The position numbers and the translations under genes are program-made. The notes below the pieces were generated by a model. It was not told where the DNA came from, did not search any database, and saw only the letters and a list, made by a program, of their open reading frames with translations. From Gammaproteobacteria bacterium (GTDB taxonomy: Bacteria; Pseudomonadota; Gammaproteobacteria; Enterobacterales; Kangiellaceae): a stretch of DNA of 6,295 nucleotides. Position 1 is the stretch's first letter. Every line of letters begins with the position of its first letter. Location: the NCBI GenBank assembly GCA_002401655.1, contig NVTT01000095.1, forward strand, positions 2,269 through 8,563. The letters run 5' to 3'. Below are positions 6,190 through 6,295 of this stretch, one piece after another.

Positions 6190-6295
6190 AGTTTGTAGTT
6201 TTGTAGATACCATCTCTCCAAACCGATTTCAAATGATAATTTAACTCATTTGTGGTCGGTACTCGCTTTGATGTTTTAAAACACCAAAACAAATC
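6179..6295 (-). pseudogene. Possible remnant of an IS91-type transposase (weak)
   Basis: The minus strand is open from the window edge to a TAA at 6179-6181, giving 38 residues with no start in view. Its centre reads LNYHLKSVWRDGI. IS91-family (Y2-type) transposases carry a Y-x-LKTP-[WY]-R-D-G-T-T-H segment, and the match covers Y, LK[ST], and WRDG, breaking off just after the G. The stretch is short and the flanks do not match convincingly, so chance is possible. If real, it is a broken fragment beside the decayed antitoxin, and its 5' part would continue to the right of the window. Confidence 0.25.

Larger units (their letters stand above)
5937..6295. other. 359-base tail without an intact gene
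   Basis: This stretch holds the GTAG palindrome, the VapB-like relic on the plus strand and a weak transposase-like trace on the minus strand. I see no tRNA, small RNA signature, full promoter or intact reading frame. A 12-bp AT palindrome (TGTTTTAAAACA, 6272-6283) near the end is the only other structure. It reads as decayed accessory DNA downstream of a stable operon. Confidence 0.65.

Noticed and set aside
6192..6206. TTTGTAG occurring twice in close succession
   Set aside because: Too short and imperfectly spaced to mean anything; no further copies.
6272..6283. 12-bp palindrome TGTTTTAAAACA as an operator or CRISPR-like repeat end
   Set aside because: Single copy, pure AT core, no adjacent gene start or repeated unit; expected in AT-rich sequence.

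Overview
The window is a fragment of an AT-rich bacterial chromosome, most likely from a marine-type gammaproteobacterium. Three things suggest this: HAE-type RND pump genes packed tip to tail, a DUF1244 gene of the kind common in alpha- and gammaproteobacteria, and a GTAG-type intergenic palindrome. No RNA gene or species-specific marker allows a firmer placement.

Positions 1-5618 carry two tandem plus-strand genes for inner-membrane RND efflux permeases. The first has lost its 5' end to the window edge: about 270 residues are missing, covering TM1 and most of the first periplasmic half. The second is complete (1039 aa) and starts inside the stop of the first, with a 4-base ATGA overlap. This implies translational coupling and fits a two-permease pump in the style of MdtBC. 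Both proteins keep the first TM4 aspartate and the TM11 Arg/Thr of the AcrB proton relay, but have Ser or Asn at the second TM4 Asp and Asn at the TM10 Lys. Their cytoplasmic tails carry opposite charge: acidic in the first, Lys-rich in the second. A membrane-fusion partner is expected upstream, outside the window.

After a 33-base gap, positions 5652-5936 encode a 94-aa DUF1244 protein with a CxxC motif. It lies on the same strand and may be co-transcribed with the pumps, although its function is unknown.

The last 359 bases (5937-6295) hold no intact gene. They contain a perfect 12-bp GTAG-footed palindrome directly after the DUF1244 stop, then a decayed VapB/MvpA-type antitoxin gene with no ATG and no C-terminal tail. 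At the window edge, on the minus strand, is a weak trace resembling an IS91-type transposase. The layout reads as a stable efflux operon followed by a graveyard of mobile or accessory DNA.
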